Below are positions 7,639-16,298 of a stretch of 64,000 bases of DNA, piece after piece (positions within the stretch are counted from its first letter, which is position 1; each line of letters begins with the position of its first letter). The notes under the pieces were generated by a model. That model did not search any database, was not told the origin of the DNA, and worked only from the letters and a program-made list of their open reading frames with translations. A program made the position numbers and the translations under genes. The stretch is from Salinicoccus sesuvii (GTDB lineage: Bacteria; Bacillota; Bacilli; Staphylococcales; Salinicoccaceae): positions 1 to 64,000 of the forward strand of contig NZ_JBHRWV010000002.1 in NCBI RefSeq assembly GCF_042648145.1. Reading direction: 5' to 3'.

Positions 7639-7670
7639 TATAATTCCTCATTTCCAATTTTTAATATAAT

Positions 7671-7814
7671 AATCCCCAACTTTTCAAATTAAGATAAGTT
7701 GGGGATGGATATCCTTTTACCTTATCTGCGAGCACTGCTCTCTGGATTTAGCACGACACGGAATGTACGTTGCTGAGGCTTCATGGGGCCAGTCCCTCCA
7801 CCTCTCTGGATAAG
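7671..7814 (-). promoter_or_regulatory. SAM-I (S-box) riboswitch with terminator
   Basis: On the minus strand the aptamer runs from cttatcc at 7814 to gataag at 7721, which pair as P1. It contains the conserved S-box blocks agagaggtggagggactgg, atgaagcctcagcaac and the P4 region. It is followed by the terminator stem ccccaactt...aagttgggg (7671-7706) and a T-rich tail. SAM binding should favour termination before the yxjG start codon. Confidence 0.95.
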
Positions 7815-7839
7815 AATTGCAATTATTATATTATTGAGT

Positions 7840-7868
7840 ACTCTAAAGGATAAAGAATATTCTGTCAA
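7840..7868 (-). promoter_or_regulatory. sigma-A promoter of the riboswitch-yxjG transcript
   Basis: On the minus strand TTGACA (7868-7863) and TAGAGT (7845-7840) are separated by 17 nt. This places the transcript start just upstream of the S-box aptamer. Confidence 0.75.
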
Positions 7869-7959
7869 GCAAAGCTTAAAATATATTATTCAAGTTTATT
7901 TCTTTTTAAAAAAATAAATAAAACTACTTGCCAAAAGTAAGTAAGTGTTGTAAAGTTAA

Positions 7960-7981
7960 ATTATCTTAAATTAGAGATAAT
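7960..7981. promoter_or_regulatory. MhqR-like operator upstream of yceI
   Basis: An inverted repeat attatct-N8-agataat. Its core tatct-N8-agata with a central aatt closely resembles the consensus I recall for the quinone-sensing MarR-family repressor MhqR of Bacillus. It ends 20 nt before the yceI start codon, a repressing position. The regulator assignment is inferred from the motif only. Confidence 0.5.
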
Positions 7982-8000
7982 AATTAATGGGGGTATTACA

Positions 8001-8531
8001 ATGACAAAGTTCGTATCAGATGCAGCACACTCAGAAGTCGGTTTTCAGGTAAAACACATGATGGTTTCAAAAGTGAAAGGTTACTTTGAATCATTCACAT
8101 TTGAAGTGGATACAGATAAAATTGAAACGTTCGAAAACGCTGAAGTTTATGCAGAAATCGACGTAGATAGCGTCAGTACTAAAAATGCAGATCGTGACGC
8201 GCACTTGAAATCCGAAGATTTCTTTAACGTTGAAAAAAATCCAAAGATTATCTTCAAGTCACGGAATGTAACTAAGAACGGAGATACAGTAACGATTGAT
8301 GGCGATGCGACTATCAATGGCGTCACTAAAGAAATGAGTATCGATCTTCAGTACAATGGCAAAGGCACAAACCCTTGGGGACAAGAAGTTCACGGATTTG
8401 AAGGAGAATTTACGATTAACCGTGAAGACTTCGGATTGACATGGAACCAGACGCTTGAGACAGGCGGCGTACTTGTCAGCAAAGACGTAAAAGCAATGCT
8501 TGAGCTTCAATTCTCCGAAAAGAGCGAATAA
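8001..8531 (+). CDS. YceI-family lipocalin-like isoprenoid-binding protein
   Basis: 176 residues matching the YceI domain over the full length: an N-terminal DAAHSEVGFQVKHMMVSKVKG, then 'VSTKNADRDAHLKSEDFF', and a C-terminal 'FGLTWNQTLETGG'. The fold is a beta-barrel that binds a polyisoprenoid chain in structurally studied members. There is no signal peptide, so this copy acts in the cytoplasm, as usual in Firmicutes. The Shine-Dalgarno gggg lies upstream of ATG 8001. A candidate MhqR-type operator in front of it suggests induction by quinone-like electrophiles. It is monocistronic with its own terminator. Confidence 0.9.
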   Translation: MTKFVSDAAHSEVGFQVKHMMVSKVKGYFESFTFEVDTDKIETFENAEVYAEIDVDSVSTKNADRDAHLKSEDFFNVEKNPKIIFKSRNVTKNGDTVTIDGDATINGVTKEMSIDLQYNGKGTNPWGQEVHGFEGEFTINREDFGLTWNQTLETGGVLVSKDVKAMLELQFSEKSE

Positions 8532-8550
8532 GTTAAGAATAACCAATACA

Positions 8551-8591
8551 AAAAACCACAAAGAGTAAAAATTACTCTTTGTGGTTTTTTT
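8551..8591 (+). terminator. terminator of yceI
   Basis: Stem aaaaaccacaaagagtaa paired with ttactctttgtggtttttt: perfect arms and a T-run. Confidence 0.92.
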
Positions 8592-8699
8592 ATATCTCGA
8601 CAGGGGATATACAATAGAGCATAGTAGCCAGTTCCTTAATTTACAAAAAAATTCAGAACTGTTATACTCTCCAGAGCGATTCAATAAAGGAGATGGAAC

Positions 8700-9338
8700 A
8701 TGGGAATGAGAAAAATCAATATTCTATCAGGTGCTGCCTTGTCGATACTACTGTTGTCAGCATGCAATAATGATATCGACAGCATAGAACAAGCACTTGA
8801 AGAGACAGAGGAAACGCAGGAATCCGCTGTTTCTGATTTACAGCAGTTGGTAGAACTAGAAAGTCAGCTTCAAGATGCGTTCAATACCGATATTTCCGAA
8901 GACGAAGACTTGAGTTCTTTTGCTGATGGTTCTGCTACCGTGTTCAATAATATCGACGAAAGAAAACAAAAATTGGAGAACCTTGAGAGCTTAAGTAATG
9001 AATTCTCTGAACAAAGAGAGAAATTCGCAGAAATTGATGTTCAAAGTGTTTCTGGGGAAACTGTTAATAGTGTTGCCGACAGACTTGGATCCCTGAGCGG
9101 TTCCGTTGATGAATTTACATCAGCGTATGATGTAGATCTAGACCAGCAGGCGGACTACTTTGAATCTCTCGGCCAAGATGACGCAACGTACGAGACATTC
9201 GAAAACGGTATAGAATCGGTGAATGAAAGTCGTGAGACAACACAATCCCTGCTTGTCGATGTGGATACAGAACTTGCGGATTTGCAGAGCCTAAAGGACG
9301 AGCTTTCCTCGCAGTTGGATGCAGCTGCCAATGAATAA
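8700..9338 (+). CDS. YkyA-like putative cell-wall-binding lipoprotein
   Basis: 212 residues. An N-terminal lipoprotein signal ends in the lipobox LLSAC with the lipidated cysteine at residue 22, followed by an acidic, largely helical coiled-coil domain (SIEQALEETEETQESAV onward). Size, lipobox and heptad-rich body fit the YkyA family of putative cell-wall-binding lipoproteins, whose function is unknown. ATG 8700 follows the aaaggag Shine-Dalgarno. An ATG two codons later is possible. It is the first of three genes for exported proteins; the next starts 20 nt downstream, so they likely form one operon. Confidence 0.7.
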   Translation: MGMRKINILSGAALSILLLSACNNDIDSIEQALEETEETQESAVSDLQQLVELESQLQDAFNTDISEDEDLSSFADGSATVFNNIDERKQKLENLESLSNEFSEQREKFAEIDVQSVSGETVNSVADRLGSLSGSVDEFTSAYDVDLDQQADYFESLGQDDATYETFENGIESVNESRETTQSLLVDVDTELADLQSLKDELSSQLDAAANE

Positions 9339-9358
9339 GATTGCTAAAGGAGATTAGG

Positions 9359-10228
9359 ATGATGAAAAAAAGAGCACTCTTATTAATGTGTTGTGGTGGA
9401 ATGTTGTTTGCTGGCTGTCAGAACGATGATACGGACAACGCGTCGGAAAATGAAATGTCCGAGCAGCAAGAGACGAGTGAAGAAGTGTCGGAAGAATCGT
9501 CGGTGGGAGAAGCAACCGAAGAGACAGAGTCGGTTGAAGAAACGGATTCAGATGAAGCGGAGCCAATGGAATACGAATACGGGGTCAATGAAAATACATA
9601 CGCTATACAGCCCCTTGAGAACAGTGATGCGGATCCTCAGGTTGCACTACTGACATATGACGATGCGCCAGATGGCTATGCTGTTGAAATCGCTGAAATA
9701 CTTGCCCAGCATGATGCACCGGCCGTATTCTTCGTAAATGGCATGTACCTTGAAGCAGAAGCTGGCAGGGAAGCTTTAACTACAATTCATGAAATGGGCT
9801 TTGAAATTGGTAACCACACCCAGACGCATGCGAGCTTGCCTGACCTTACCCCGGAAGCACAACGTACTGAAATTGTTGAGACAAGTGATTTGGTTGAGGA
9901 GATAACAGGTGAACGGCCACGATTTTTCCGGGCACCTTTCGGTCAGAACACCGAGATCTCAAGAGAAATTGCGACTGAACAAGGTATGGAGCTTATGAAC
10001 TGGACATATGGATATGACTGGGAGGCTGAATACCAGGAAGCAGGTGCCTTGGCAAACATCATGGTAGAGACAGAATATCTCAATGCAGGAGCCAATCTGC
10101 TGATGCATGATCGTGAGTGGACTAGGGATGCTTCTGCTGACATTATTCAAGGTTTAAGAGAAAAAGGGTATTCAATTGTAGATCCGGCAAAGATTTCCTC
10201 CCCGGATAGAGAGGCGGCGTCTGAATGA
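9359..10228 (+). CDS. polysaccharide deacetylase lipoprotein (CE4/NodB domain)
   Basis: 289 residues. The lipoprotein signal ends at the LFAGC lipobox, then comes a highly acidic, Glu/Ser-rich linker (about residues 22-75) and a NodB domain. Motif 1 reads TYDDAP instead of the usual TFDDGP; motif 2 is NHTQTH with both metal-binding histidines; motif 3 is RAPFG; the catalytic histidine is in LLMHD. It should remove acetyl groups from cell-wall or surface glycans outside the cell. I chose ATG 9359 because aaaggag lies 6 nt upstream; a TTG at 9341 would extend it with no support. It overlaps the next gene by 4 nt (ATGA). Confidence 0.88.
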   Translation: MMKKRALLLMCCGGMLFAGCQNDDTDNASENEMSEQQETSEEVSEESSVGEATEETESVEETDSDEAEPMEYEYGVNENTYAIQPLENSDADPQVALLTYDDAPDGYAVEIAEILAQHDAPAVFFVNGMYLEAEAGREALTTIHEMGFEIGNHTQTHASLPDLTPEAQRTEIVETSDLVEEITGERPRFFRAPFGQNTEISREIATEQGMELMNWTYGYDWEAEYQEAGALANIMVETEYLNAGANLLMHDREWTRDASADIIQGLREKGYSIVDPAKISSPDREAASE

Positions 10229-11433
10229 GAATGCGTATGATTGGTATGGGAATTGCACTTATATTTTCGAGTCTGTTTATTACAACAGAATCCGAAGCTG
10301 CTGAAACATCAGTACTTGATCTTCATGAAGCGCCGATACTGAGTGTGCCGGAAGCATTTCCTGAGCAATTCAAATATGATAGTGGTTTTGATATTGCTTA
10401 TCCTGAATCAGGTGTAAAGGGCATTTATGTGTCTGGCTATTCGGCCGGCGGTGCGAAAATGCAAGACCTTACGGAACTCTTGTCGAACACACCACTGAAT
10501 GCAATGGTCATCGACGTAAAAGAAGATGAGGGATATATGATGATGGATCTGGATTCTGAAGATGAGACAATCCAGTCGCTTTCCTACGAATATGTAGATC
10601 CTGAGAGTTTGATGAATCATATGGAGCAAGAAGAGATATATCCGATTGCACGCGTTGTGGTCTTTAAGGATTCACAACTGGCTGAAGCGAAGCCGGAACT
10701 CTCCTTTACAGATGAGAATGGTGATGTGTGGAAAAACGGTCGTGGAGAAAGTTTTGTTAATCCATTTTCGAAAGATGTTTGGGACTATAATGTAGAAGTG
10801 GCAAAACAGGCTGCAAAGCTCGGCTTTAAGGAAATACAATTCGACTATGTACGTTTCCCTGAAGGATTTGAAAATCGTGCCGATACACTACAGTATACAA
10901 TGGGAGAATACAAAAGTGCAGATATGGATCCAGTCCAAAAACGCGTTGCTGCCGTGACTGATTTTGTAGAGTATGCAAATGAAGCACTCGAACCTTACAA
11001 TGTTGATGTATCCGTCGACATCTTCGGCTACGCGGCGACATTACCAGAAGCACCGGGTATCGGTCAGAATTTTTCTGAGATATCCAGTAATGTTGATGTC
11101 ATCTCATCCATGATCTACCCAAGTCACTGGGGAGATGGCTATTTCGAAATAGCGAAACCGGATCTTGAGCCTTATGAAACCATCTCTGAGTACATTAAGG
11201 TAGAAAATGATGTACTTGCTGAGCTTGAAGAGGCACCGGTTTCCCGTCCATGGCTCCAAGACTTTACGGCATCTTATCTCGGAGCCGGTAACTATAAGGA
11301 ATACGGTGTCGCAGAAATCGAGGCACAAGTTCAGGCACTTTACGATAATGGAGTGGAGGAATTCTTGCTTTGGGATGCCTCCAATAATTATACACGTGGT
11401 GTGGACTATACTGATAGCGGGTCAGGTCAGTAA
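10225..11433 (+). CDS. secreted putative glycoside hydrolase (DUF4015)
   Basis: 402 residues with a cleavable signal peptide (hydrophobic core in the first 20 residues, then SEA-AET). The body matches the DUF4015 putative glycoside hydrolase family, a TIM-barrel related to GH13/GH114-type folds. Conserved segments visible are GVKGIYVSGYSAGG, NAMVIDVKEDEG, 'IQFDYVRFPEG' and 'SMIYPSHWGDG'. It probably cuts a cell-surface polysaccharide. The 4-nt ATGA overlap with the deacetylase gene couples their translation, so the two enzymes may act on the same polymer. The operon ends at the terminator at 11447. Confidence 0.85.
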   Translation: MRMRMIGMGIALIFSSLFITTESEAAETSVLDLHEAPILSVPEAFPEQFKYDSGFDIAYPESGVKGIYVSGYSAGGAKMQDLTELLSNTPLNAMVIDVKEDEGYMMMDLDSEDETIQSLSYEYVDPESLMNHMEQEEIYPIARVVVFKDSQLAEAKPELSFTDENGDVWKNGRGESFVNPFSKDVWDYNVEVAKQAAKLGFKEIQFDYVRFPEGFENRADTLQYTMGEYKSADMDPVQKRVAAVTDFVEYANEALEPYNVDVSVDIFGYAATLPEAPGIGQNFSEISSNVDVISSMIYPSHWGDGYFEIAKPDLEPYETISEYIKVENDVLAELEEAPVSRPWLQDFTASYLGAGNYKEYGVAEIEAQVQALYDNGVEEFLLWDASNNYTRGVDYTDSGSGQ

Positions 11434-11446
11434 TATAAAGCACATA

Positions 11447-11481
11447 ATGGAGACCATGTCCCTCGACATGGTCTCCATTTT
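11447..11481 (+). terminator. terminator of the envelope operon
   Basis: Perfect stem atggagaccatgtc/gacatggtctccat with a 4-nt loop, then a short T-run. Confidence 0.93.
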
Positions 11482-11546
11482 ATCTGATAATGATTCCAAC
11501 AGTATATGACGAAAGCTGAAAAATAATGTTATAAGGAGTAAAGTAT

Positions 11547-12197
11547 ATGGATCAGAGCACTATCATCGAAGATGTCATGGCATGGGTACGTGAATTTCAT
11601 AAAAAGGATGCGACCGGCCATGACTACTGGCATATCATGCGTGTATACAACAACGCTATGATGCTCCAGGACAAAGAGGGCGGCGACCGCTTCATCATCG
11701 AGGTGGCAGCTCTCTTACATGATTTAATTGACTATAAACTAACCAATAGTATAGATCAGCAGATCATTGAAATCGAGAGATTTTTGAGCGATAGGGAAGT
11801 GGACAGGGCTACCATAGAGAGGATCATCCATGCAATGCAGGCTGTGTCCTTCAACGGTGGTAATAATCCTGTCACTGTTGAATCGCTTGAAGACGCGATT
11901 GTGCAGGATGCGGATCGACTGGATGCACTCGGCGCAGTAGGGATTGCACGCACTTTTGTATATGGTGGAAGTAAGGGGCACGATATGCACGACCCGAATA
12001 GCCAGGTGCGCGAAGATATGACCTTTGAACAGTACAGTCAAGAAGACAACACAATGATCAGCCATTTCTATGAGAAGTTACTGAAATTAAAACTGCTCAT
12101 GCATACAGAAACCGCGAAGGTGGTTGCTGAAAAACGTCATCAATTCATGGAGATGTACCTCGAACAGTTTTACAATGAGTGGGATGGAAAAATATAA
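11547..12197 (+). CDS. HD-domain phosphohydrolase (YedJ-like)
   Basis: 216 residues of the HD superfamily: metal ligands in HDYWHIMRV near residue 24-32, the HD doublet in LLHDLIDY near residue 58-65, and a later conserved Asp in VQDADRLDALGA near 112. Such proteins hydrolyse nucleotides or other phosphoesters; the substrate is not known here. The Shine-Dalgarno aaggag precedes ATG 11547. Its end overlaps the dsdA start by 14 nt, which suggests coupling but no evident shared pathway. Confidence 0.85.
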   Translation: MDQSTIIEDVMAWVREFHKKDATGHDYWHIMRVYNNAMMLQDKEGGDRFIIEVAALLHDLIDYKLTNSIDQQIIEIERFLSDREVDRATIERIIHAMQAVSFNGGNNPVTVESLEDAIVQDADRLDALGAVGIARTFVYGGSKGHDMHDPNSQVREDMTFEQYSQEDNTMISHFYEKLLKLKLLMHTETAKVVAEKRHQFMEMYLEQFYNEWDGKI

Positions 12198-13515
12198 GAT
12201 CAAGGAGGAGAATGTCATCAAAAATCAAATATTCAAGCATCATCCAATGGTTGCCCAGATGGCAGAACATGAACCTATATTTTGGAAAAATACGAACTAT
12301 GGAGCATCTGATTCTGAGAATGGGGAATGGACGTCAGGAAAACGAGACATTGAAGAAGCGGCAGACCGCCTCACCCGTTTTGCCCCCTTCATAAAAACGG
12401 CTTTCCCCGAAACACGAGAACAGGACGGTATTATTGAATCTCCTTTAATTGAAGTAGAAAAAATGAAACGTCATCTAGATGACAAGTACGGTGTAAACAT
12501 AACCGGTTCGGTATATATCAAAGCAGACAATGATCTTCCAGTTTCCGGATCAGTCAAAGCGAGGGGCGGTATATATGAAGTACTGAAGCATGCCGAAGAC
12601 CTTGCTATGACATATGACATGATCGATCCAGATAAAGATTACTCGCAGTTCCACTCCGAGAGATTTCGCCGCTTCTTTGGTGGGCATACCATAGTCTGCG
12701 GTTCCACAGGTAACCTCGGACTGAGTATCGGGATCATTAGTGCAGCACTGGGATTCAAAGTGACCATCCATATGTCGAGCGATGCCAAGCAGTGGAAGAA
12801 AGACCTGTTGCGTGAGCGTGGAGTCAAGGTTGTAGAACATGAAGACGACTACAGCAATGCTGTTGCCGCCGGGCGTGAAGTGGCCTCTCAGGATGCCAGT
12901 AGCTATTTCGTGGATGATGAAGACTCTGTGCCTTTATTTCTCGGATATGCTGTCGCTGCCCTGCGACTGCAGAAGCAACTCAGCTCAAGAGGTATCGAGG
13001 TGAATGACGATCATCCCCTATATGTCCATCTGCCTTGTGGCGTAGGTAGCGCACCAGGTGGTATCAGCTTCGGTCTTAAACAAGTCTTCGGCGATGCAGT
13101 ACATCCAGTTTTCGCCGAACCTGTGAATTCACCATGCATGCTGCTTGGGATCATGACTGGACTGCATGATGAGGTTTCAGTGAATGACATCGGATTGGAC
13201 AATCAGACGATTGCGGATGGCCTCGCAGTCGGGAGACCATCGAAATTCGTCGGCAAAATGCTTAAGACGCATATCCACTCATTCTTTACGGTAGAAGACA
13301 ATGAAATGTACAGACTTCTAGCTTGCGTGTATGATGTGGAAGGTATGAAGATAGAACCTTCTGCAGCGACTGCTTTTCCAGGTCCTGCGAAAATTCATCA
13401 GTATAATGAAGGTCATAAACATTGCGATGCGACGCACATCATCTGGAGCACAGGAGGCAGTATGGTGCCAGATGCAGAATGGCAGTCGGATTACGATTTA
13501 GGGATACGAATGTAG
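12184..13515 (+). CDS. dsdA: D-serine ammonia-lyase (D-serine dehydratase)
   Basis: 443 residues, full DsdA length. This PLP enzyme of fold type II converts D-serine to pyruvate and ammonia. The Schiff-base lysine is Lys125 in SGSVKARGG, and the glycine-rich phosphate-binding loop is GSTGNLGLSIG near residue 178. The ATG at 12184 overlaps the upstream HD gene by 14 nt. An upstream in-frame TTG at 12124 would run deep inside that gene and I reject it. No DsdC-type regulator or D-serine permease is adjacent. In cocci, DsdA removes toxic D-serine and lets it serve as a carbon source. Confidence 0.93.
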   Translation: MEKYKIKEENVIKNQIFKHHPMVAQMAEHEPIFWKNTNYGASDSENGEWTSGKRDIEEAADRLTRFAPFIKTAFPETREQDGIIESPLIEVEKMKRHLDDKYGVNITGSVYIKADNDLPVSGSVKARGGIYEVLKHAEDLAMTYDMIDPDKDYSQFHSERFRRFFGGHTIVCGSTGNLGLSIGIISAALGFKVTIHMSSDAKQWKKDLLRERGVKVVEHEDDYSNAVAAGREVASQDASSYFVDDEDSVPLFLGYAVAALRLQKQLSSRGIEVNDDHPLYVHLPCGVGSAPGGISFGLKQVFGDAVHPVFAEPVNSPCMLLGIMTGLHDEVSVNDIGLDNQTIADGLAVGRPSKFVGKMLKTHIHSFFTVEDNEMYRLLACVYDVEGMKIEPSAATAFPGPAKIHQYNEGHKHCDATHIIWSTGGSMVPDAEWQSDYDLGIRM

Positions 13516-13547
13516 AAACGCTGTCCAATTGGACAGCGTTTCTATTT
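13514..13547 (+). terminator. terminator of the HD-dsdA unit
   Basis: Stem agaaacgctgtcc/ggacagcgtttct with a 4-nt loop. It begins at the dsdA stop codon. Confidence 0.92.
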
Positions 13548-13643
13548 GTCAGTGAGGAGGAGTGAATGTATAATATAATGATTGCGATTTTAGACATACA
13601 CATAGTTTGATATGTGTTTCATATTGTAAAGAGAGGTGAAATA

Positions 13644-14774
13644 ATGGATAGACATGAATTCAAACAAAAAGTTGTCGACTATGCGCACTCAATTGGAATA
13701 GATGAAATCGGCTTCACTCATGCAGAGCCGTTCCATGAGCTTCGAGAGAAGCTGGTTGATTATCACGCGAATGGCTACGCTTCAGGATTCGAGAAAGGAA
13801 CGATCGATGAACGTACAGATCCCAAGCTGTCGCTCCGCTCTGCACAAAGTATCATTTCCATAGCAGTCGGTTATCCTAACCGATTGCCCGACGCTCCTAA
13901 AAGTAGAAAGGGAGAACGCCGTGGTCTGTTTGCCAGAGCTTCATGGGGTGTCGACTATCATACGCTGTTGAACCGTAGACTCGAAAAATTGGAAACCTAT
14001 GTGAAATCCCTTGATCCTTCTATTGAAACGAAGTCCATGGTGGATACTGGGGTCATGAGTGACAGGGAAGTCGCGAGACGAAGCGGTCTCGGTTATATTG
14101 GCAAAAACGGTTTTGTCATCAATCCGAATCTTGGGACATATTCCTACCTTGGAGAGATGCTTACAAGCTATCCCTTCCCTCCTGATGAAGAGTTAATCGA
14201 TTCATGCGGCGAATGCAATCTATGCGTCGACCGTTGTCCAACCGGTGCATTGGTAGGCAATGGACAGTTGAATTCTCAAAAATGCATTTCATATCTTACC
14301 CAGACGAAGGGATTTCTGCCTGATGAATATCGTAGCAAAATCGGAAATCGCCTGTATGGATGTGACACATGTCAGCAGGTGTGTCCCAGAAATAAGGGGG
14401 TAAATACCGATCACCACGAAGATATTGTTCTTGAACCTGAGATTTTAAAACCAGAACTGACTGGCTTGCTTGAAATATCCAACAAAGAATTTAAAAAGAC
14501 CTATGGACACCTCTCAGGTGTCTGGCGGGGGAAAAAACCGATTCAACGCAATGCCATCATTGCGCTTGCGCATTTCAAAGAGGAGGGTGCAGTAGATCTG
14601 TTAAAACGGGTCGCAGAAACCGATCCGAGACCGGTAATCAAAGGAACTGCCTACTGGGCCGTCGGCCAGATAGAAGGCGACAAGGCACTTGATTATATAA
14701 ATGAAAGATTTAAAATGGAAACAGATGAAGCAGTGAAAGATGAGATGCTAAAAGGCATCCAAGAAGTGGTCTAG
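13644..14774 (+). CDS. queG: epoxyqueuosine reductase
   Basis: 376 residues. A cobalamin- and [4Fe-4S]-dependent enzyme that reduces epoxyqueuosine in tRNA to queuosine, the last step of the pathway. Two ferredoxin-type cysteine clusters are visible: CGECNLCVDRCPTG from residue 188 and CDTCQQVCPRN from residue 240. The C-terminus has HEAT-like repeats (from 'IQRNAIIALAHF'). Start ATG 13644 follows agaggtg; the upstream TTG at 13614 has no ribosome binding site. It heads an operon with trmL (9 nt downstream) and a nitroreductase, so two tRNA wobble-position modification enzymes are co-expressed. Confidence 0.95.
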   Translation: MDRHEFKQKVVDYAHSIGIDEIGFTHAEPFHELREKLVDYHANGYASGFEKGTIDERTDPKLSLRSAQSIISIAVGYPNRLPDAPKSRKGERRGLFARASWGVDYHTLLNRRLEKLETYVKSLDPSIETKSMVDTGVMSDREVARRSGLGYIGKNGFVINPNLGTYSYLGEMLTSYPFPPDEELIDSCGECNLCVDRCPTGALVGNGQLNSQKCISYLTQTKGFLPDEYRSKIGNRLYGCDTCQQVCPRNKGVNTDHHEDIVLEPEILKPELTGLLEISNKEFKKTYGHLSGVWRGKKPIQRNAIIALAHFKEEGAVDLLKRVAETDPRPVIKGTAYWAVGQIEGDKALDYINERFKMETDEAVKDEMLKGIQEVV

Positions 14775-14783
14775 GAGGTTTCA

Positions 14784-15254
14784 ATGCCAAATCATATCGT
14801 TCTATATCAACCAGAAATACCAAATAACACAGGGAATATCGGCAGGACATGTGCAGCGACGGATACAACACTGCATCTGATTCATCCGCTCGGTTTTTCC
14901 ACCGATGACAAGATGCTTAAAAGAGCAGGTCTCGACTATTGGCCGAACATCAACGTCGTCCATCATGATTCTGTTGAAGCATTTTTCGAGGCGACAGAAG
15001 GAAATTACTATCTTCTCACCAAGTTTGCTACTAAATACTATACACAACTCGACTACAGCAACTTGGAAGAAGACCATTACTTCGTATTCGGCAGAGAAAC
15101 TTCAGGATTACCTGATTGGATGAAGGAAGAATATGCGGATACTGCACTTAGAGTGCCGATGACCGATAAAGTCAGGTCTCTTAATCTGGCCAATACTGCT
15201 GCCATTCTTGTTTATGAAGCACTGAGACAGCAATCGTTCGCAAAACTACACTAG
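14784..15254 (+). CDS. trmL: tRNA (cytidine/uridine-2'-O-)-methyltransferase TrmL
   Basis: 156 residues, the usual TrmL length, a minimal SPOUT methyltransferase. It methylates the 2'-O of the wobble nucleotide of certain tRNA-Leu with SAM. Visible motifs are the N-terminal 'QPEIPNNTGNIGRTCAA', the knot motif 'FGRETSGLP' and the C-terminal 'RSLNLANTAAILVYEA'. It follows queG by 9 nt and has an aggagg-like Shine-Dalgarno at 14772. Confidence 0.95.
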   Translation: MPNHIVLYQPEIPNNTGNIGRTCAATDTTLHLIHPLGFSTDDKMLKRAGLDYWPNINVVHHDSVEAFFEATEGNYYLLTKFATKYYTQLDYSNLEEDHYFVFGRETSGLPDWMKEEYADTALRVPMTDKVRSLNLANTAAILVYEALRQQSFAKLH

Positions 15255-15264
15255 GGGGCAGAAT

Positions 15265-16002
15265 ATGAATCAAGTTATCGAGCTTTTAAATAATCATCGT
15301 TCGATCAGAAAATTTCAGGATAGAACACTGGATCGAGAAACAGTGCGTACGCTTGTTACTGCAGCGCAATCTGCAAGTACATCGAGTTATGTACAGGCAT
15401 ACAGTATTATAGGCGTTACGGATAAAGACAAGAAGTCGGCACTCAGGGAAATCAGTACCCAGTCCTATGTTGAGCATAATGGCCATTTATTCGTTTTCCT
15501 AATTGACTACAACCGTCATGTCGAGCTATCTAAGGAGAAGGGAGAGCCAATTGCTTTTGATAAGACAGAGCAGTTGATCGTCGGAACAGTTGATGCTGCG
15601 CTGGCCTCGCAGAATCTGGCAGTGGCAGCAGAAAGCATGGGTCTTGGGATCTGCTATATCGGTTCTTTGAGAAACGATATGGCTAAAGTCATAGAGATTC
15701 TTGAACTGCCAAAAGGTGTAGTACCGCTCTTTGGCATGGTTGCAGGTTATCCTGACCAGTCCGGCAGCAAAAAGGAAAGACTGCCATTTGAAGCGGTATA
15801 TCATGAAAATACTTATCAGTCGGTCACTGAACTTAAAGATGTCGTCGATGAATACGACGCGCGCATCAGCGCCTACTATAGTGAACGCAGTGAAGGCGAG
15901 CGGAGTGATACCTGGAGTGACCAAGTCATTGGGATGCTAAAGCAAAAGCAACGTCTCGACGTAGATGATGTTGTGAAGGATCAAGGGTTCCTTGGTCAAT
16001 AA
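15265..16002 (+). CDS. NAD(P)H-dependent nitroreductase/flavin reductase (NfrA-like)
   Basis: 245 residues of the nitroreductase (FMN) family: 'NNHRSIRKFQDR' near residue 9 is the FMN-binding RSxRxF signature, 'ASTSSYVQAYS' follows, and 'SMGLGICYIGSLRND' marks the central region. It resembles NfrA/Frp-type oxygen-insensitive NADPH nitroreductases, which reduce flavins, nitro compounds or quinones. It starts 10 nt after trmL, with aggggg as Shine-Dalgarno, and is the last gene of the operon. The exact substrate is unknown. Confidence 0.88.
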   Translation: MNQVIELLNNHRSIRKFQDRTLDRETVRTLVTAAQSASTSSYVQAYSIIGVTDKDKKSALREISTQSYVEHNGHLFVFLIDYNRHVELSKEKGEPIAFDKTEQLIVGTVDAALASQNLAVAAESMGLGICYIGSLRNDMAKVIEILELPKGVVPLFGMVAGYPDQSGSKKERLPFEAVYHENTYQSVTELKDVVDEYDARISAYYSERSEGERSDTWSDQVIGMLKQKQRLDVDDVVKDQGFLGQ

Positions 16003-16035
16003 AAATCAGCCATGCACATGCATGGCTGATTTTTA
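16001..16035. terminator. bidirectional terminator
   Basis: Stem aaaaatcagccatgc/gcatggctgattttt with a short loop, between the nitroreductase gene and the convergent small minus-strand gene at 16043. Confidence 0.92.
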
Positions 16036-16042
16036 TTGACTA

Positions 16043-16153
16043 TTATATTTTCTCTTCTCCGTCGTCTCTGTAGCCCCATTCTGATTCACGGCTTGCTGAC
16101 AGAATGGAACCAATGAAGGCTATGGAGACCATCAAGATTAGAAATGCTTTCAT
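16043..16153 (-). CDS. 36-residue single-span membrane peptide
   Basis: A minus-strand ORF with a perfect aggagg Shine-Dalgarno 8 nt before ATG 16153. The product begins MKAFLILMVSIAFIGSILSA, one hydrophobic helix, and ends with a polar, mostly acidic tail (SRESEWGYRDDGEEKI). The shape fits a small membrane protein; I do not recognise the family. A type I toxin is an alternative, but no antisense RNA signature was seen. It is the only gene in the 296-base gap between the nitroreductase and the gene at 16299. Confidence 0.6.
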   Translation of the reverse strand: MKAFLILMVSIAFIGSILSASRESEWGYRDDGEEKI

Positions 16154-16298
16154 AATTTGCGCCTCCTAATTTTTTATATATCACTATTATATACGATATC
16201 TCATAAAGAAAAAAGCTGAAAAGGAATAAAAGTTTTGTTAGATATTGCTGTGAAAGGGTAGAATAAGATAGATATTGAGAAATCTAGGGGGAATCAAC

